Origin: Argentina anserina | Lineage: Eukaryota > Streptophyta > Magnoliopsida > Rosales > Rosaceae | Length of the DNA stretch: 64,000 nucleotides | Direction of reading: 5' to 3' | Assembly: GCF_933775445.1 (NCBI RefSeq) | Contig: NC_065874.1 | Coordinates: 10,807,001-10,871,000 of the forward strand | Part shown: piece by piece, positions 1-11,908 of the stretch | Position numbering within the stretch: position 1 is the first letter of the stretch | Layout of the letters: each line of letters begins with the position of its first letter | Made by a program: the position numbers and the translations under genes | Notes under the pieces: generated by a model | The model's input: the letters and a program-made list of their open reading frames with translations, nothing else | Database searches by the model: none | Told to the model about the DNA's origin: nothing

Positions 1-926
1 AGGAGATTAAGAGGTTGCAAAGTCAATTGTCCTCCCAATTTGAGATGAAAAATTTGGGTAATTTAAAGTATTGTTTAGGAATTGAAGTTGCTAGAGGGAA
101 GAATTGTATTGTGTTGAGTTAGAGGAAGTATGTTCTAGATGTATCAGAAGAGACTAACATGCTTGATTGTAAGCCAGCTAATACTCTTATTGAGCATAAT
201 CATTACTTAGCTTAATATCTGGATCAGGTACCCACCAATAAGGCGCGATATCAAAGGTTAGTTGAGAGATTGATTTACTTGTCATACACTAGACCAGATT
301 TGGCTTATGTTGTTAGTGTTGTGAGTCATTTTATGCATAATCCTAGTGAAGTACATATGAATGTTGTAATTCGTATCTTGAGGTACTTGAAGAGTGCTCC
401 AACAAAGGGGTTGATGTTTTCTAAGCATAGTGACTTGGATGTTAGTGGGTATCCAAATATTGAGTGGGAAGGTTGTATTACTGATCGAATGTCTACTTCA
501 GGCTACTTTACATTTGTAGGTAGCAATTTGGTTACTTGGAAGAGTAAGAAGCAAAAGGTGGTAGTCCGCTCAAGTGCTGAAGCAAAGTATCATAGAATGA
601 CTCTTGGAGTTTGCGAGATGTTGTGGTTGAGAACTTGTTGAGAGATTTGAGGTTTAAACAAAAGAATGTGATGCCTATATATTGTGATAATAAAGCTGCT
701 GTAGAAATTGCTCATAATCCAGTTCAGCATGATATAACGATACATGTGGAGGTCGATAGACATTTTATTAAAGAGAAGCGAGATCGACAAGTTTTCATGT
801 TCCCATTAGTACCTAGTGAGGAGCAGTTGGCAGACGTTCTTACGAAAGTTGTTTCTAGTAAGCAATTTTATGACTCACTTGGCAAGTTGGTTATTTGTGA
901 TTTGTATGGTCCAATTTAAGGGAGAG
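1..926 (+). pseudogene. Ty1/copia pol remnant (end of reverse transcriptase plus RNase H)
   Basis: Reading the plus strand gives the C-terminal end of a copia polyprotein. KNLGNLKYCLGIEVARG is seen near 50-100 and the connection motif YLSYTRPDLAYVV near 275-315. RNase H follows, with the segment SSAEAKYHRM near 570-600 and YCDNKAAVEIAHNP near 680-720. In-frame stops occur near 120 and 212, and the frame shifts near 620-640, so no continuous protein is possible. The frame ends at about 919 and is followed directly by a purine tract (918-926) and an LTR start. The upstream part of the element lies outside the window. Clearly a dead copia copy. Confidence 0.9.
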
Positions 927-1200
927 TGTTGGGGTGAGTTATATAATATATTTAGAGTTGTTGTAAATATTGTTATAATTAGTTTCCTAATAGGACTTGA
1001 TGTGTGTCTTGTATATATACTCCAGTTATGGAGAGCATGAAATATATCAGAAATTCCCCAATTTAGGGTTGGTATGTAGAGCTTTGAGGTATCACAGATG
1101 ATACATATATAATTCAGTTTTTAATAACAGTGTAATTAACTGATGATTACGCTTGCTTAATTATTAGTTCCTCAAATTAAGCAGATTTCTCGTAAGCCCT
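927..1200 (+). mobile_element. 3' LTR of the degenerate copia element (right edge unresolved)
   Basis: A polypurine tract, AAGGGAGAG, ends at 926 and is followed by TGTTGGGG, the expected LTR start. The sequence behind it is AT-rich with a TATATATAC stretch near 1012. I could not find a convincing CA end or target duplication, so the right boundary (about 1070-1200) is a guess. Confidence 0.6.
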
Positions 1201-2400
1201 CAAACCCAAATGAAGATGGCTCTGCCTGCTTCTTTTGGAAAGGTCGACATCGGTAATGCACATAATCATGTATGTGTAGTTAGACTGTTAGACAAATCGC
1301 TATGTCCTTCGTTTTTTAATAGAAGTCAGTCATTTTATACATATTTACTTATTTAGGAATGATGAAAAATATGAATGGTTGTTTTTTTTTTCGATATGAT
1401 AAATTTATCATTATATATGTTTGATGAGCTGTGTGTGTATATATATATATAATAATATAGATATTAATACATATATATTTGATTGACGTTGAATCAGGTG
1501 ATGCATGCATATGTTGGTCCTCGTAGCGCAACACATCACGCTACATGTTTTTGGCTAATTAGTCTTTTATTATCAATCTAATAATCCCGATAATCTATCC
1601 ATAATCTCTCACAGTCTATCCTTTGCTTAGCTGTTGATTGTTAGACTCACAGTCTCACACCAACATTCATTTCAAAAGGATAAGATGCTGCCGGCAAGTA
1701 ATTTGTAGACCTCAAGTAATATCTACGTACGTAACATACTAACATCGACATTCTCTACAAAACTCTCTGAAGACAATGACTCAGGAAAACCCTAGAGGAA
1801 AAACAAAAATTTCCACGTCGTACAGTCACTACAGTCTCAAGTTAATCGATACAAAATCTTGATCAATAATACAAATTAATCAAGTAGGTCGATCGATCCA
1901 AACACAGACGAAAACAATCTGGATTTGAGGGTCTCCATATGTTTTCGAGTTTTGAATTTGGTCTATTCTTAATATATACTTAAATTAGCAACAACATTTC
2001 ACTGCCAGTTCTTTAGATTCGAGAAAATATATCAATATGCTCTGCAGGCAAAGTGGCTAACGAAGAAGAGTAGCATCACTACCATGTTCAATGCTGTCGA
2101 CTCATACACGTTATACAGATCGGCATTATCTTTTTTGGCAAGTAGATCGGCATTTAGGAAATTTGTAGACTGATATAAAATAAAAGTTCAGTGAAGACTT
2201 TCCATAATTGGGCAGCTGTGAAGGGATTCGATCAAATCTGGCGTCTCGATTTGTCAACATCTACTTCAATAATATTACATTTATAAGACCATCCCACAGA
2301 TTATCCAAATCCACAGACGTATGACTCATATAAAGTTAAGAAGAAATTTTATGTATCAACGTAGCTTTCAGATCCAATGACTATGATATCAGTATAAACA
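1201..2400. other. AT-rich intergenic DNA
   Basis: No gene is supported. A short ATG-led stretch at about 1211-1250 followed by GGTAATGC looks like a first exon with a splice donor, but nothing downstream continues it. An AT microsatellite lies near 1437-1450. Confidence 0.5.
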
Positions 2401-2487
2401 GAAATTCTTAGGTGGGGCAAACGCACCACTGACAAATGGAGCACACCAATAAGAAGATGACATTTGTCTAATTTTGCCATGTCAGCG
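2401..2487 (+). repeat. Dispersed repeat, copy A (inverted partner at 11773-11846)
   Basis: This stretch, containing CACACCAATAAGAAGATGAC and CATGTCAGCGTT, reappears as its reverse complement at 11773-11846 with few differences; both copies also share GAAATTCTT at one edge. The family is not identified. Confidence 0.7.
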
Positions 2488-3147
2488 TTGGTGTCTATCC
2501 TCTTCCTTGGTTGCCGTCAACAATGCCGTAAAATTTCTTTGAATTTTGATATCTGTCTATCCTCTTCCTTTCGGACCGGCCAATCCCGTGCTGACATGTC
2601 TGCAAGATATCACACGCCAGCATTCTCTCCCCAATGACAGAAAATGCTCTAAAATTTTAGGTTGTAATTTGATTATTCCGCCTAAAATTTAAGATAATTA
2701 AATTTATCTTATAATGATAAACGACGTCTATACTTTTTTTCCCGATCCATATAGTGTTTATCATCTAGGTTGATACTAGAATTGTTTAGGGAAATATAAA
2801 CACACATATTATAGGCCAGTTGTCTAGCATTAGCATGTAGTTCTAAATACTCGTTACCGAATTGAAAATCACTTCGTAGTGCTTTTACAAACCGATGATC
2901 CATACTGTCAAATCATCATTGTTAGTTAGACAAATCAACTCTAATTTTGAAAGACATTGATTCAAATCAAGCAGAAAACTTCAAGATGCAACAAATTATA
3001 AGTGACAACTTATATGCAACTCCTATTATTTAAAGAAACACATACGCATACGACATAAATACATAACCCTCCATGTTCTTGTTAAGTTATTGAAATAATA
3101 TATATATATATATATATATTTTAAAACAAAAACTTAAGAGAGAGAAT
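2488..3147. other. AT-rich intergenic DNA with an (AT)n tract at 3096-3119
   Basis: No coding signal. The AT dinucleotide run at 3096-3119 is a simple microsatellite next to the primer-binding-like site. Confidence 0.5.
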
Positions 3148-3159
3148 GCTCTGATACCA
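3148..3159 (-). other. Primer-binding site of a minus-strand LTR retrotransposon
   Basis: On the minus strand the bases read TGGTATCAGAGC, the exact complement of the plant initiator-tRNA-Met 3' end used by many LTR retrotransposons. It follows GGGGGCGTGAGAGAT, the usual kind of gypsy LTR end. Internal element sequence would continue below 3148 but is not recognisable. Confidence 0.7.
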
Positions 3160-3160
3160 A

Positions 3161-6100
3161 TCTCTCACGCCCCCAAATCCGAAACCACTATTATATGGAA
3201 ATATGGTTCCCAAATTAGTTGTGTGATCTTAAAATCAATAAAATTTCCTTAATAAAACTGATAGAAATATATGTTTGAATACTATTTTTATTAAGAAGTA
3301 AAATCAGAGTTATTTTACAATACAACAGATTTAGAAATACTGAAATTTAGCGAAGATACATGAGTCTCACATTTATTGTCTTGAAATAATATTTGAAGAA
3401 AATCATCATTTTATTTAGTAGATTCATCCAATTCCCCAAGCATATACTCATTACCAGAAAATAAGATTGTGTAGCATCATGAGTAACACAGACCCAGTAA
3501 GTACATAATATATTCTTATAATAATTTGGCTAATGAGAAATTCAAATATGAACAACCAAGTAAAATGTACCAAGAACAAGGTGTATTTGGTCACATGAAT
3601 TCTTATTTATGCATATAGATATACATAGTAGCATCAATATATTCAATCAATTGTGTGAATTTTCAAGAAAACTGGTAATTAATCACAAAGTCACATATTA
3701 GAGTTCACGTTTACCCAAAACACGGATAAGCCTCAGGATACCAAGGCCAACACCAAAGTATGTATACTCTAGGTCAATTCTCCTATGAGTATAATAGTGC
3801 ACTATAGGTAGGGAGTAGGGCCTAAGGTAGGGCTCGTCAACGGCCAGGCCGGGTATTTTCACAAATATGAAGAACCAAGCCCGCCCACCTAAAGCGGACC
3901 GGGTCCGGCCGGGCCGGACCTTGCGGGCTTGTATTAGAAAAAAATATAATACTCTAATTTTTAAGGGTTTGAAACAATAAAAGAATTATTAGAAAACATT
4001 CTAAAAAAGTAACAAATAAATTCTAATTTCTCAATATTGTTGATTGATACCAATAGATGTGATTGATATATATATATATTTAGAGTCCCTGTAAAAATTT
4101 CATCAAATTCGGACGTCGTTTAACCGTCGGAATTTTTGGTCAACAAAAAAAAGGCGTTTTCACATAATAAAACCTCATTGACCGGGGTTTTGCCAAATGG
4201 TTTTTCTCATTACGACCACGCACGAACGGTGACAAAAATTAGGTGATTTCAAATATGTAAACAACTTTCCGCTTTACATCTTGGTAATGAGTCCCCCCTT
4301 AGGCATATTAGGGTTATTTTTCGGTTTACGGGAAATTCCGACGGTCAAACGAGGTCTGAATTGGATGAAATTTTAAAATGATCATTAAATATATATACTG
4401 ATCACGTCGGATAGTGTCGATCGATTCCGAGAAGTTTCCTTCATATAGTCGCTTCATAATGTGATAGTTTTATTATGAACCTAATATAAATGTTATAATA
4501 CATTAGTCGACACTTCAGCGATCGAAAACTCAAATTCAAAATATAGTCCATTGACACCAGTAGATGTGATCGGTATATATATTTAGGGAACCTGTAAAAA
4601 AGAGGCATTTTGACATATTTAAACTTCATTGACCGGGGCTTTATCAAATAAATTTCTTCAGTTCGACCGCGCAAGATAGGTAACAAAAATTAGGTGATTT
4701 CATATATGCAAACGACTTTCGGCATTTGCAAATTTGTAATCGGTCCTCTCTTATGGCATATTTGTGGTGTTTTCGATTTGCCGAAAATTTTGATGGTTAA
4801 ACGAAATCCAAATTGGATAAAAACTTTTCAGGGTAACTAAATATATATACCAATCACATCGGCTGGTCTCGATCGATTTTGATAAGTTTCTTTATATAGT
4901 CACTTCATAATGTGATAGTTTTATTATAAACCTAATATAAATGTTAGAATACATTAGTAGACACTTCGGCGATCAACAACTTCAGTTCGAAATAGGGTCG
5001 ATCGACACCAGTAGATGTGATCGGTATATATAGTAAGAGAACCCGTAAAAATTTCATCCGTTTTGGACATGGTTTGACCGTTCGTCCCAACGGTCAACTA
5101 AAAAAGAGGCATTTTGACATATTGAAACCTCATTAACCGGGGCTTTGCCAAATAAATTTCTTCAGTTCGACCGCGCACGATAGGTAACAAAAAATAGGTG
5201 ATTTCATATATGCAAACGGCTTTCGCCATTCGCATATTCGTAATAGGTCCTCCCTTAGGGCATATTAGTTGTGCTTTCGATTTATCGAAAATTATGACGG
5301 TCAAACAAAGTCCGAATTGGATGAAATTTTTACAGGGTCATTAAATATATATTCCAATCACATCGGCTGGTGTTGATCGATCCTGTCAAGTTTCTTTTAT
5401 ATAGTCGCTTCATAATGCGAAAGTTTTAGTATAAACCTAATATAAAGGTTATGATACATTAGTGGAAACTTCGGCGATCAATAACTCCAGTTCGAAATAA
5501 GGTCGATTGACACCAGTAGATGTGATCGGTATATATATTTAGGGAACCTGTAAAAATTTCATCCGTTTTAGACATGATTTGACCGTTCGTACCAACGATC
5601 AACTAAAAAAGAGGCGTTTTGACATATTTAAACCCCATTGACCGGGGTTTTGCCAAATGGAGGACCACACACAATCAGTGACAAAAATTAGGTGATTTCA
5701 GATATGCAAACGACTTTCGGTGTTCGCATTTTGGTAATGGCTCTTCCTTTATGACATATTAGTGTTGTTTTCGGTTTACCGGAAATTCCGACGGTCAAAC
5801 GAGTTCCGAATTGGATGAAATTTTACAGTGTCACTAAATATATATACCGATCATATAATTGCTTCATAATGCAATACTTTTATTATAAACCTAATAAAAT
5901 ATGTATGTATAATATTTTATTTTTAGCGGGCTTTTTGCGGGTCGGGTCGGGTTTCACACCTCTAATTTAAGCCCGGCCCTCTACCCACGGAAGCGGGTTT
6001 TGGCGGGTTTTCTCGCAGGTCGGGCTGGGTAAAAGCCCGTCGGGCTTGCTGGCCTCCGTGGGCTAAATGATGAGGCATAGCCCAAGGCTAACTCACAAAG

Positions 6101-6969
6101 CACAAAACAATTTTACCAACAATTCACTTAAGCACGGGGTAGTACTAATCACCCGGCTTCACACTTCCAACTCAATAACATCAATAGAATATTACAAAGT
6201 TTAGTAATTAAGACAATATTTAAATACTAAAAAAAATCTTACACCAAGATATAAATACTTATCAATAACTCAATGTCTGCATGAATTAAACAAGTTAATA
6301 AACTTGAAAGTAAATGTGCAAATAAAATAAATGTACTTTAAATTAAAAGAAAATATTTGTTAGTAGTCATTTCTCCCATAATAAGGAAAGTCTTTGTCCA
6401 AAGTAGCAATTGTCATTGAAATAATAGTGCCAAAGTCTGTCAACTTTCCGTATCGATAACTCAATTAATAAACGTCCAAAAACAGGAAAGTGAGGAGTCT
6501 ATGTTCAAGGATTTTTCATAAGGAATCCAATAGAATAAGTCATACAGTCCAGTTCAAAATTATTGAGTCTAATAAAAAAGTTCAAACACAGTAGCAGTCC
6601 ATTTTGGTAAGAGCTATATTTTTCGTATTTTATACGATCTGAGTTTCTCGAATGTAACAATAGCATTAAATTCCTTTCATAAAGTTTTCAATATATTTGT
6701 ACTATCTAACACTAATATAATTCATAAAAGATAATACTATTAGTATTAGTCTTAAACTCGATTACAAAGTATCGAGTATACGCAAGAATATGAGCTAACG
6801 TATTTAAATCGTGGTCTAATACTTACAAAAAGAAATTTTCTATCTTTGAAAGTATAACCTTAGCATCATTGGTTTCTAAAGAGAAATATTAGAAGAAAAA
6901 TTGAATTAATTCTAAGTTAATATAACCTTAGAGTATTAAATAATAAATACTAAATTTCGGGGTACTACA
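3161..6969 (-). mobile_element. Probable gypsy-type LTR, minus strand, interrupted by a hAT element
   Basis: The minus strand begins at 6969 with TGTAGTACCCCGAAATTTAG, closely resembling the common gypsy LTR start TGTAACACCCCGAAATTTAG, and reaches a primer-binding site at 3148-3159. Removing the hAT element (3828-6079) and one target copy leaves about 1.55 kb, a plausible LTR length. The terminal CA next to the primer site is mutated and no second LTR was found, so this could be a truncated element or a relic LTR. Confidence 0.5.
3828..6079 (+). mobile_element. Non-autonomous hAT-like element with internal tandem array (copy 1)
   Basis: The left end is TAGGGCTCGTC and the right end GATGAGGCATA. 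The 8-bp flanks GCCTAAGG (3820-3827) and GCCCAAGG (6080-6087) differ at one base, as expected for an old hAT target duplication. Both ends are rich in GGGCC-type motifs. The interior (about 4040-5900) holds roughly four units of a 450-505-bp repeat. A longer inverted relative lies at 42594-46132. No transposase frame is present. Confidence 0.75.
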
Positions 6970-8109
6970 AGGAGGCGATGTGATATTCAGAAATATCACG
7001 AAAGCCCAATAATGGGAGTATGTGAACATTTATGAGTTGCCGGGGAGGGGGCATAGTGTATGACATATGATATGGCATTATCACTTTACTGAGGCCAGCG
7101 AGGCTAGTTCATTTTCTATTATTGATATTTATTTTAGACTAGCGGGGACTAGTCGATATGTGTAAGATGTGTTGTTGATTATTTTCGTGAGAATGAGATT
7201 CTCAGAAATTGTTAAGATATTTTCATTGTTCGAGTAACTATTGAGGGAATTTTATTTTCGAGTTGACTAATGACCCTTGTAGTCTTATAGTGAGTTGAGC
7301 GGTTGTGGTTTAGAACGAGCTACGAGTTCCAAGGGTCTGAAGATATTAAGTAACGATTACTGCGTAATGATTACTGCGTACTCTCTAAGGTACCCTTAGT
7401 TGTATCTTGAATTGTATTTATGGGATGTGATCGTGGAGTTTGGAAATTTTGAAGAACATGGTGGCTCCAGGTGTGGAGGTTGGATTTGTGATATTGGGAA
7501 TGTCGTTTTGTGCATGTATGGGTTGCTACTTTCAGGAGAGACTGCCGAAAGTTTTGGTATATCTCATTTGATAGTGGTCCCCGAACAATCTGCCTCGATA
7601 TCATAGTAAATTTTGGGCGGGTCGTGTCAGAAACTCACACATAAATTAAAGTAATTTGTTTCAAAGAGATAAGGTAACAAATGGTTAGGGAAATGCATCT
7701 TAGTATAGAAGTATGTGGCTTCATACTGTGTTCAAATTTTTAGAACATAACTTAATAAGAATATGTCAATTACATTCAACTAATTCAGTGATGTACTCAC
7801 TACAAACCTGAAGCAATTAGTAAATGAAATATGGTCTTGCCAAGTAGAGAATTCTTCTGTATCACCATGTTCAAACATGCTCTGCATCACTACATTAGCA
7901 AATCAAATAATTGTGCAAACTCCAAGAACCATTTATCTGCTCACTAAACATATAAAAGCCACAACTTCTTACTTGAGTCAAAATATCATAGGGTTGAATG
8001 TCATGCACACTATTCTGATGTGTTTGAAATTTGTGTAAATGATTTGAAATTAGAAGAAGAATTCATCACCACTCACCATTATAAATTGTACGTGTTCAAT
8101 TGAGAAGGA
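6970..8109. other. Unresolved repeat-like DNA
   Basis: 6970-7620 is less AT-rich and reads like retrotransposon untranslated sequence (for example GGGCGGGTCGTGTCAG at 7616-7631), but no domain can be read. 7630-8109 is plain AT-rich DNA. Confidence 0.35.
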
Positions 8110-10460
8110 TCAGAGATGTATCTCCATAATTATTTTCCTTCTGGGAGCTCTTGTGCATTTTTTCGGTACTTTGCTCTTCTTTTTCTCAGCCAGGTCTTTG
8201 AATCTGGTACGTGGCCGACCAACTATTGATTTTCTTTTAACTCCCCGCACAATAAATGTTTCATAATCATTAGATTGAACTATACCCTCAATCGCTTCAC
8301 TTTTGCCATTTGTTTTCTCCAAGGGTGTATGACTAGATTTTTCCTCTTCTTTCTCATTGCGTTTTTTCCTTAGTAACTCTAAACCTTTCAACATCTCAAC
8401 TAAACAATCATGTGCATATCTTGTTAACTCTTCATCATCAGCTGCAACAATTAAAATATCACAAGAAGTGCGGCACAAATAGCTATATCGTTTGCCAATT
8501 GACGCCTTAGGATTACCATGAACCTCATTTTTTTGATAACTACTAATATTCACAGCTTTTGCTTCTCGTGTCCACCGTTTCAAAATGTATTGCTCCGAAA
8601 TTTTCTTCACATTCTTCTTGTCAAGCACTTTTAGTGCATGAGCACACAGAATCCCAACAAAAGTAAACTTTTTACAACTGCAAATCACATTATGTGCTGG
8701 AGCTTCATATTTAACCAAGTGCTCATTATGTTCAGACTAAGTAGCACAGACACGTGCTCATGATACCGTATTACGTGTTCGACACGGACACAGACACGCT
8801 CGGACACCCGAATTGACTTTGGACACGGCTCGGACACGCGGACACGCACCAACTCATAATAAAAGTGAAAGTGCTTATGGTGAGAATCGAACCTTGGTCA
8901 TCCAAGGCACTCAACAACTCCTCAACCATTCCAACATATTCAATTTTTGTTATATTTATGCACACTTTAATATATATATATATATAATGAGAGAAACTAG
9001 TGATAAAAATAAGAATGCTTGTGGTGAGATTCGAACCTTAGTTATCCAAGGTACTTATCAAGTCCTTAGTCATTCTAACAAGTTATGTTTTCATCAGTTT
9101 AATGCACACTTTGACATATATATACATCTAAAATTCTCAATACTTTTCAAATTTATAAAATAATTTTTTAAATAAATATATATATATATATCAAAAATAA
9201 TATTTAAAAATTTCTATATGTTGTGTCTGCGTATCGAATAGTGTCCAATACGGACACTCGTGTCTGTACTAGTTAGTGTTCAGAGCTATATATTACTCTA
9301 TATTCTGATATCATCCCACACTTACCAACCTTGTAAGTACTATAATTATGAATTCTCACAAATTATTTCTGAAAGAGTAAGAACACCTCTGGAGTATACA
9401 CTTATGCTCCATGTTGCAGCATATGTGCACTCACTGCTAACATAGGACTAGTATTTATCATCTTGTATTCAACGGTTAACTCTTCATATCTTCGATCAGC
9501 CAAAACTCTTTCATAATGTTCTAAAAACCGCAAAAGATTAAGTTTTGGCTTCAAATATTTCTTAAGCACATTATTCATGCATTCACTACGTTGTGTGTTC
9601 TTCATATGAGTAGTGAAAGTATCTCTCACATACACCAATACCCACTTTTCTCGCAATTCAAATAAAGCATTCAACCACTTATTTTTCTTGATGCCATATT
9701 TCTCAAGCATAGCATTCCATGCTAATAGTTATTTATTCTCAAACTCATAGTCATACATACAATAGTTAAAATAATCAACGAATTTTGAAGATCGATGAAA
9801 GACATGACTCAAGTTTTTAGCAGCATTTTGATAAAGATGCCAAACACACAAGCGATGTGTAGCTTGTGAAAAAACATCCTAAACTGCAGCCATGACAGCA
9901 GACTGGTCTGTAAGAATTGTCAATTGTTGCTTACAGACATAGAAGAGAGAAAAGTCTCAAACAACCATCTAAATGATTCTTTTGTTTCATCATATAGCAA
10001 AGAAGCCCTGAATAATGTTGCTTGCTTATGACGATTGACCCCAATAAATGGTGCAAAGGGTCGGCCATATTCATTTGTTTTGTACGTCATATCAAAACAA
10101 ACAACATCACCAAAAAGACCATAATCACTTATTAACCGAGCATCAGCCCAAAATATGTTTGTGATCATATCCTCGTCATCAAGTTGGATTGAATAGATAT
10201 ATGACGAATTCTCATACTGCATCTTTTGAAAGTATTGCAATATAGCACTTGCATCTCTCTTTTCCATTTTAGACATTCACTTCCTTTGTATGTAATTCAT
10301 GTAATCCTTCTTTGTAAAACCAAGATTCTTTGTCCCCCTTACATCTCTACTCATCAGTAACCTTATCAAGTATAATGCACCCATGTCACAAAGCCCTCTT
10401 TGTTTTTCCTATTGTATCTTATCTTCACATTGAACCCATACTTGCCACCATAAGTAGTAT
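8110..10460 (-). pseudogene. FAR1/FRS-like (MULE-transposase-derived) pseudogene
   Basis: Minus-strand pieces follow the FAR1/FRS order. A FAR1 N-terminal fragment (KYGFNVKIRYNR) lies near 10410-10450. The MULE transposase core (FGDVVCFDMTYKTNEYGRPF) lies within 9920-10276, and the stretch ATHRLCVWHLYQNAAKNL near 9800-9870. The SWIM zinc-binding segment CSCKKFTFVGILCAHALKVL is near 8620-8690, with the basic tail GRPRTRFKDLAEKKK after it. Stops interrupt the frame, for example after MAAV near 9885 and after EFENK near 9735. A MITE splits the gene at 8737-9276; reading across its target site without it is in frame (SSEHNEHLVKYEAP). Family members are domesticated transposases acting as light-signalling transcription factors. 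This copy is dead. Confidence 0.9.
8737..9276. mobile_element. MITE (hAT-type, 8-bp TSD) inside the FAR1-like pseudogene
   Basis: It is flanked by perfect copies of TGTTCAGA (8729-8736 and 9277-9284). The termini CTAAGTAGCACAGACACG and CTAACTAGTACAGACACG (right end, reverse complement) match at 16 of 18 positions. Inside, a segment with GTGAGAATCGAACCTTGG (about 8879) is repeated about 140 bp later (GTGAGATTCGAACCTTAG). An 8-bp duplication suggests hAT; the termini are not a family I can name. Confidence 0.9.
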
Positions 10461-11772
10461 AAAACCTAAAGAACATAAATTTTCAGAAAATTTTCCAAAG
10501 TTTAAACCTTCAATAAAACAGCTTAACCTTTCATAAACCCAAACCTAAATTCCATCGCAAAACCTCACATTCAATCTAATCACAAAAACCCATAATTGAA
10601 CCCAATACATTGATCAAAATACCATCTCTATTCTTTAAATAATTGATCTTTACCCATATATAAACATAATATGTATATGATCAGTTATTCTCCATAATTG
10701 AGAGAGAGAGAGAGAGAGAGAAAGAGTACCTAAGGAGGAGGAGCTAATCGGCAAAAGCACATGAGGGTTAATGGTTAGGTTCCAAGAGAGACTCGAATTT
10801 GCAAAGCATCGAGTCTGCCTCTGTTTAGTCTTCATATCACCCTCTTAGCTCTTTGAAATGATTTAAACATCTTAATTGATAGAAGCCACATGTCATCTTA
10901 TTACTAGAGATGGTCATTTAGAGGTGACTAGGGCTGGTCACCCAAGTTTTGTCCATAGAATAATGGAGCAAAACTATGTGATGAGTTGTAGAGAGAAGAA
11001 GCATATGAGAGATTGAGAGAAATCCCTTAAGCAAAAAGAAGACTAGTGAGGACGTTGAGTCGTTGTATCCCTCCGTTAACATTCTAAACAATTAATATTA
11101 AAATTGACAAATGTCATTGTTTGATAGGCTTGCGTTAGCTAGCCCTAACCAAGGCTGGTCAGGCAAGTTTTTTTCTATTTCATTCTCATATATACAGATT
11201 GGTTCGATAAAGCCCTAGATCTAATATCATCAATTGCCTTTCAATTGTGAGAGAGAGGCTAACGAGGTTAGGTATTTGTGCAACACTAAACGAAAAAACC
11301 GAACCTGAGCCCTCGCCGGAACCCTATAAGCCTCAGGGACTCTGCGGCCTTCCAGAGCTTCCTCGTCGTCTCCCCCATCCTCGGCACACCATCGTTATCG
11401 ATAACAGCCCTGATACTACCACCTCAGAATCTCCCACAGGAAGCTCATCAAAAGTCTGCCCCATCCCCGATCCCAGTCCATCTCCATGTCCTCAATGACC
11501 TCGACCTCGTCGAAGTCCAGATCCAGAGTATCAAATTCTTTGTAGCCGGAGCTTTCCAGGTCGTCGAGCAACAGAGTGCATCGAAAGTTGGAGTAGGGCT
11601 GACACGGCGGTGGGGGAGGCGGGAAGGCCGGGGTTTGGGTGATGAAGATGGGTGTGTCGGGGTGAGAATCGTCGGTGGGAGGGGGATGAAACTGGCAGGT
11701 GTGGCCGCGCTTAGGCTAGCCGCATCGGCATTCAAAGAGAAGACGACGACCAAGGAAGAGGATAGATAGCAA
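10461..11772. other. Intergenic DNA with a GA microsatellite and a GC-rich block
   Basis: (GA)n runs at 10700-10720. Two related motifs with GGCTGGTCA occur near 10930 and 11151. A GC-richer block at 11280-11750 has open frames on both strands (11247-11498 plus, 11448-11753 minus) with proline- and serine-rich, unrecognised products; I do not support either as a gene. Confidence 0.4.
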
Positions 11773-11846
11773 TGCTGACATGGAAAAATTAGACAGATGT
11801 CATCTTCTTATTGGTGTGCCCCATTTTCCAGGGGCAAAGAATTTCT
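11773..11846 (-). repeat. Dispersed repeat, copy B (inverted partner of 2401-2487)
   Basis: Reverse-complement match to 2401-2487, for example GTCATCTTCTTATTGGTGTG. It ends a few bases before the TATA box of the EP1-like gene, so it makes up part of that gene's proximal promoter. Confidence 0.7.
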
Positions 11847-11850
11847 CCAG

Positions 11851-11860
11851 TATAAATATA
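11851..11860 (+). promoter_or_regulatory. TATA box of the EP1-like gene
   Basis: TATAAATATA lies 49 bases before the start codon at 11909, close for a plant gene but workable with a short leader. Confidence 0.6.
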
Positions 11861-11908
11861 GGGTTACCCGAAGCAGTATTTGATCCACAACTTAAACCAA
11901 GCAACATC

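Noticed and set aside
1211..1250. Possible first exon (ATG...CATCG|GTAATG)
   Set aside because: No following exon in the next several hundred bases; chance or a lost gene fragment.
11247..11753. Overlapping proline-rich frames on both strands
   Set aside because: GC-rich composition, no known domain and opposite-strand overlap; no splice or start evidence favours one.
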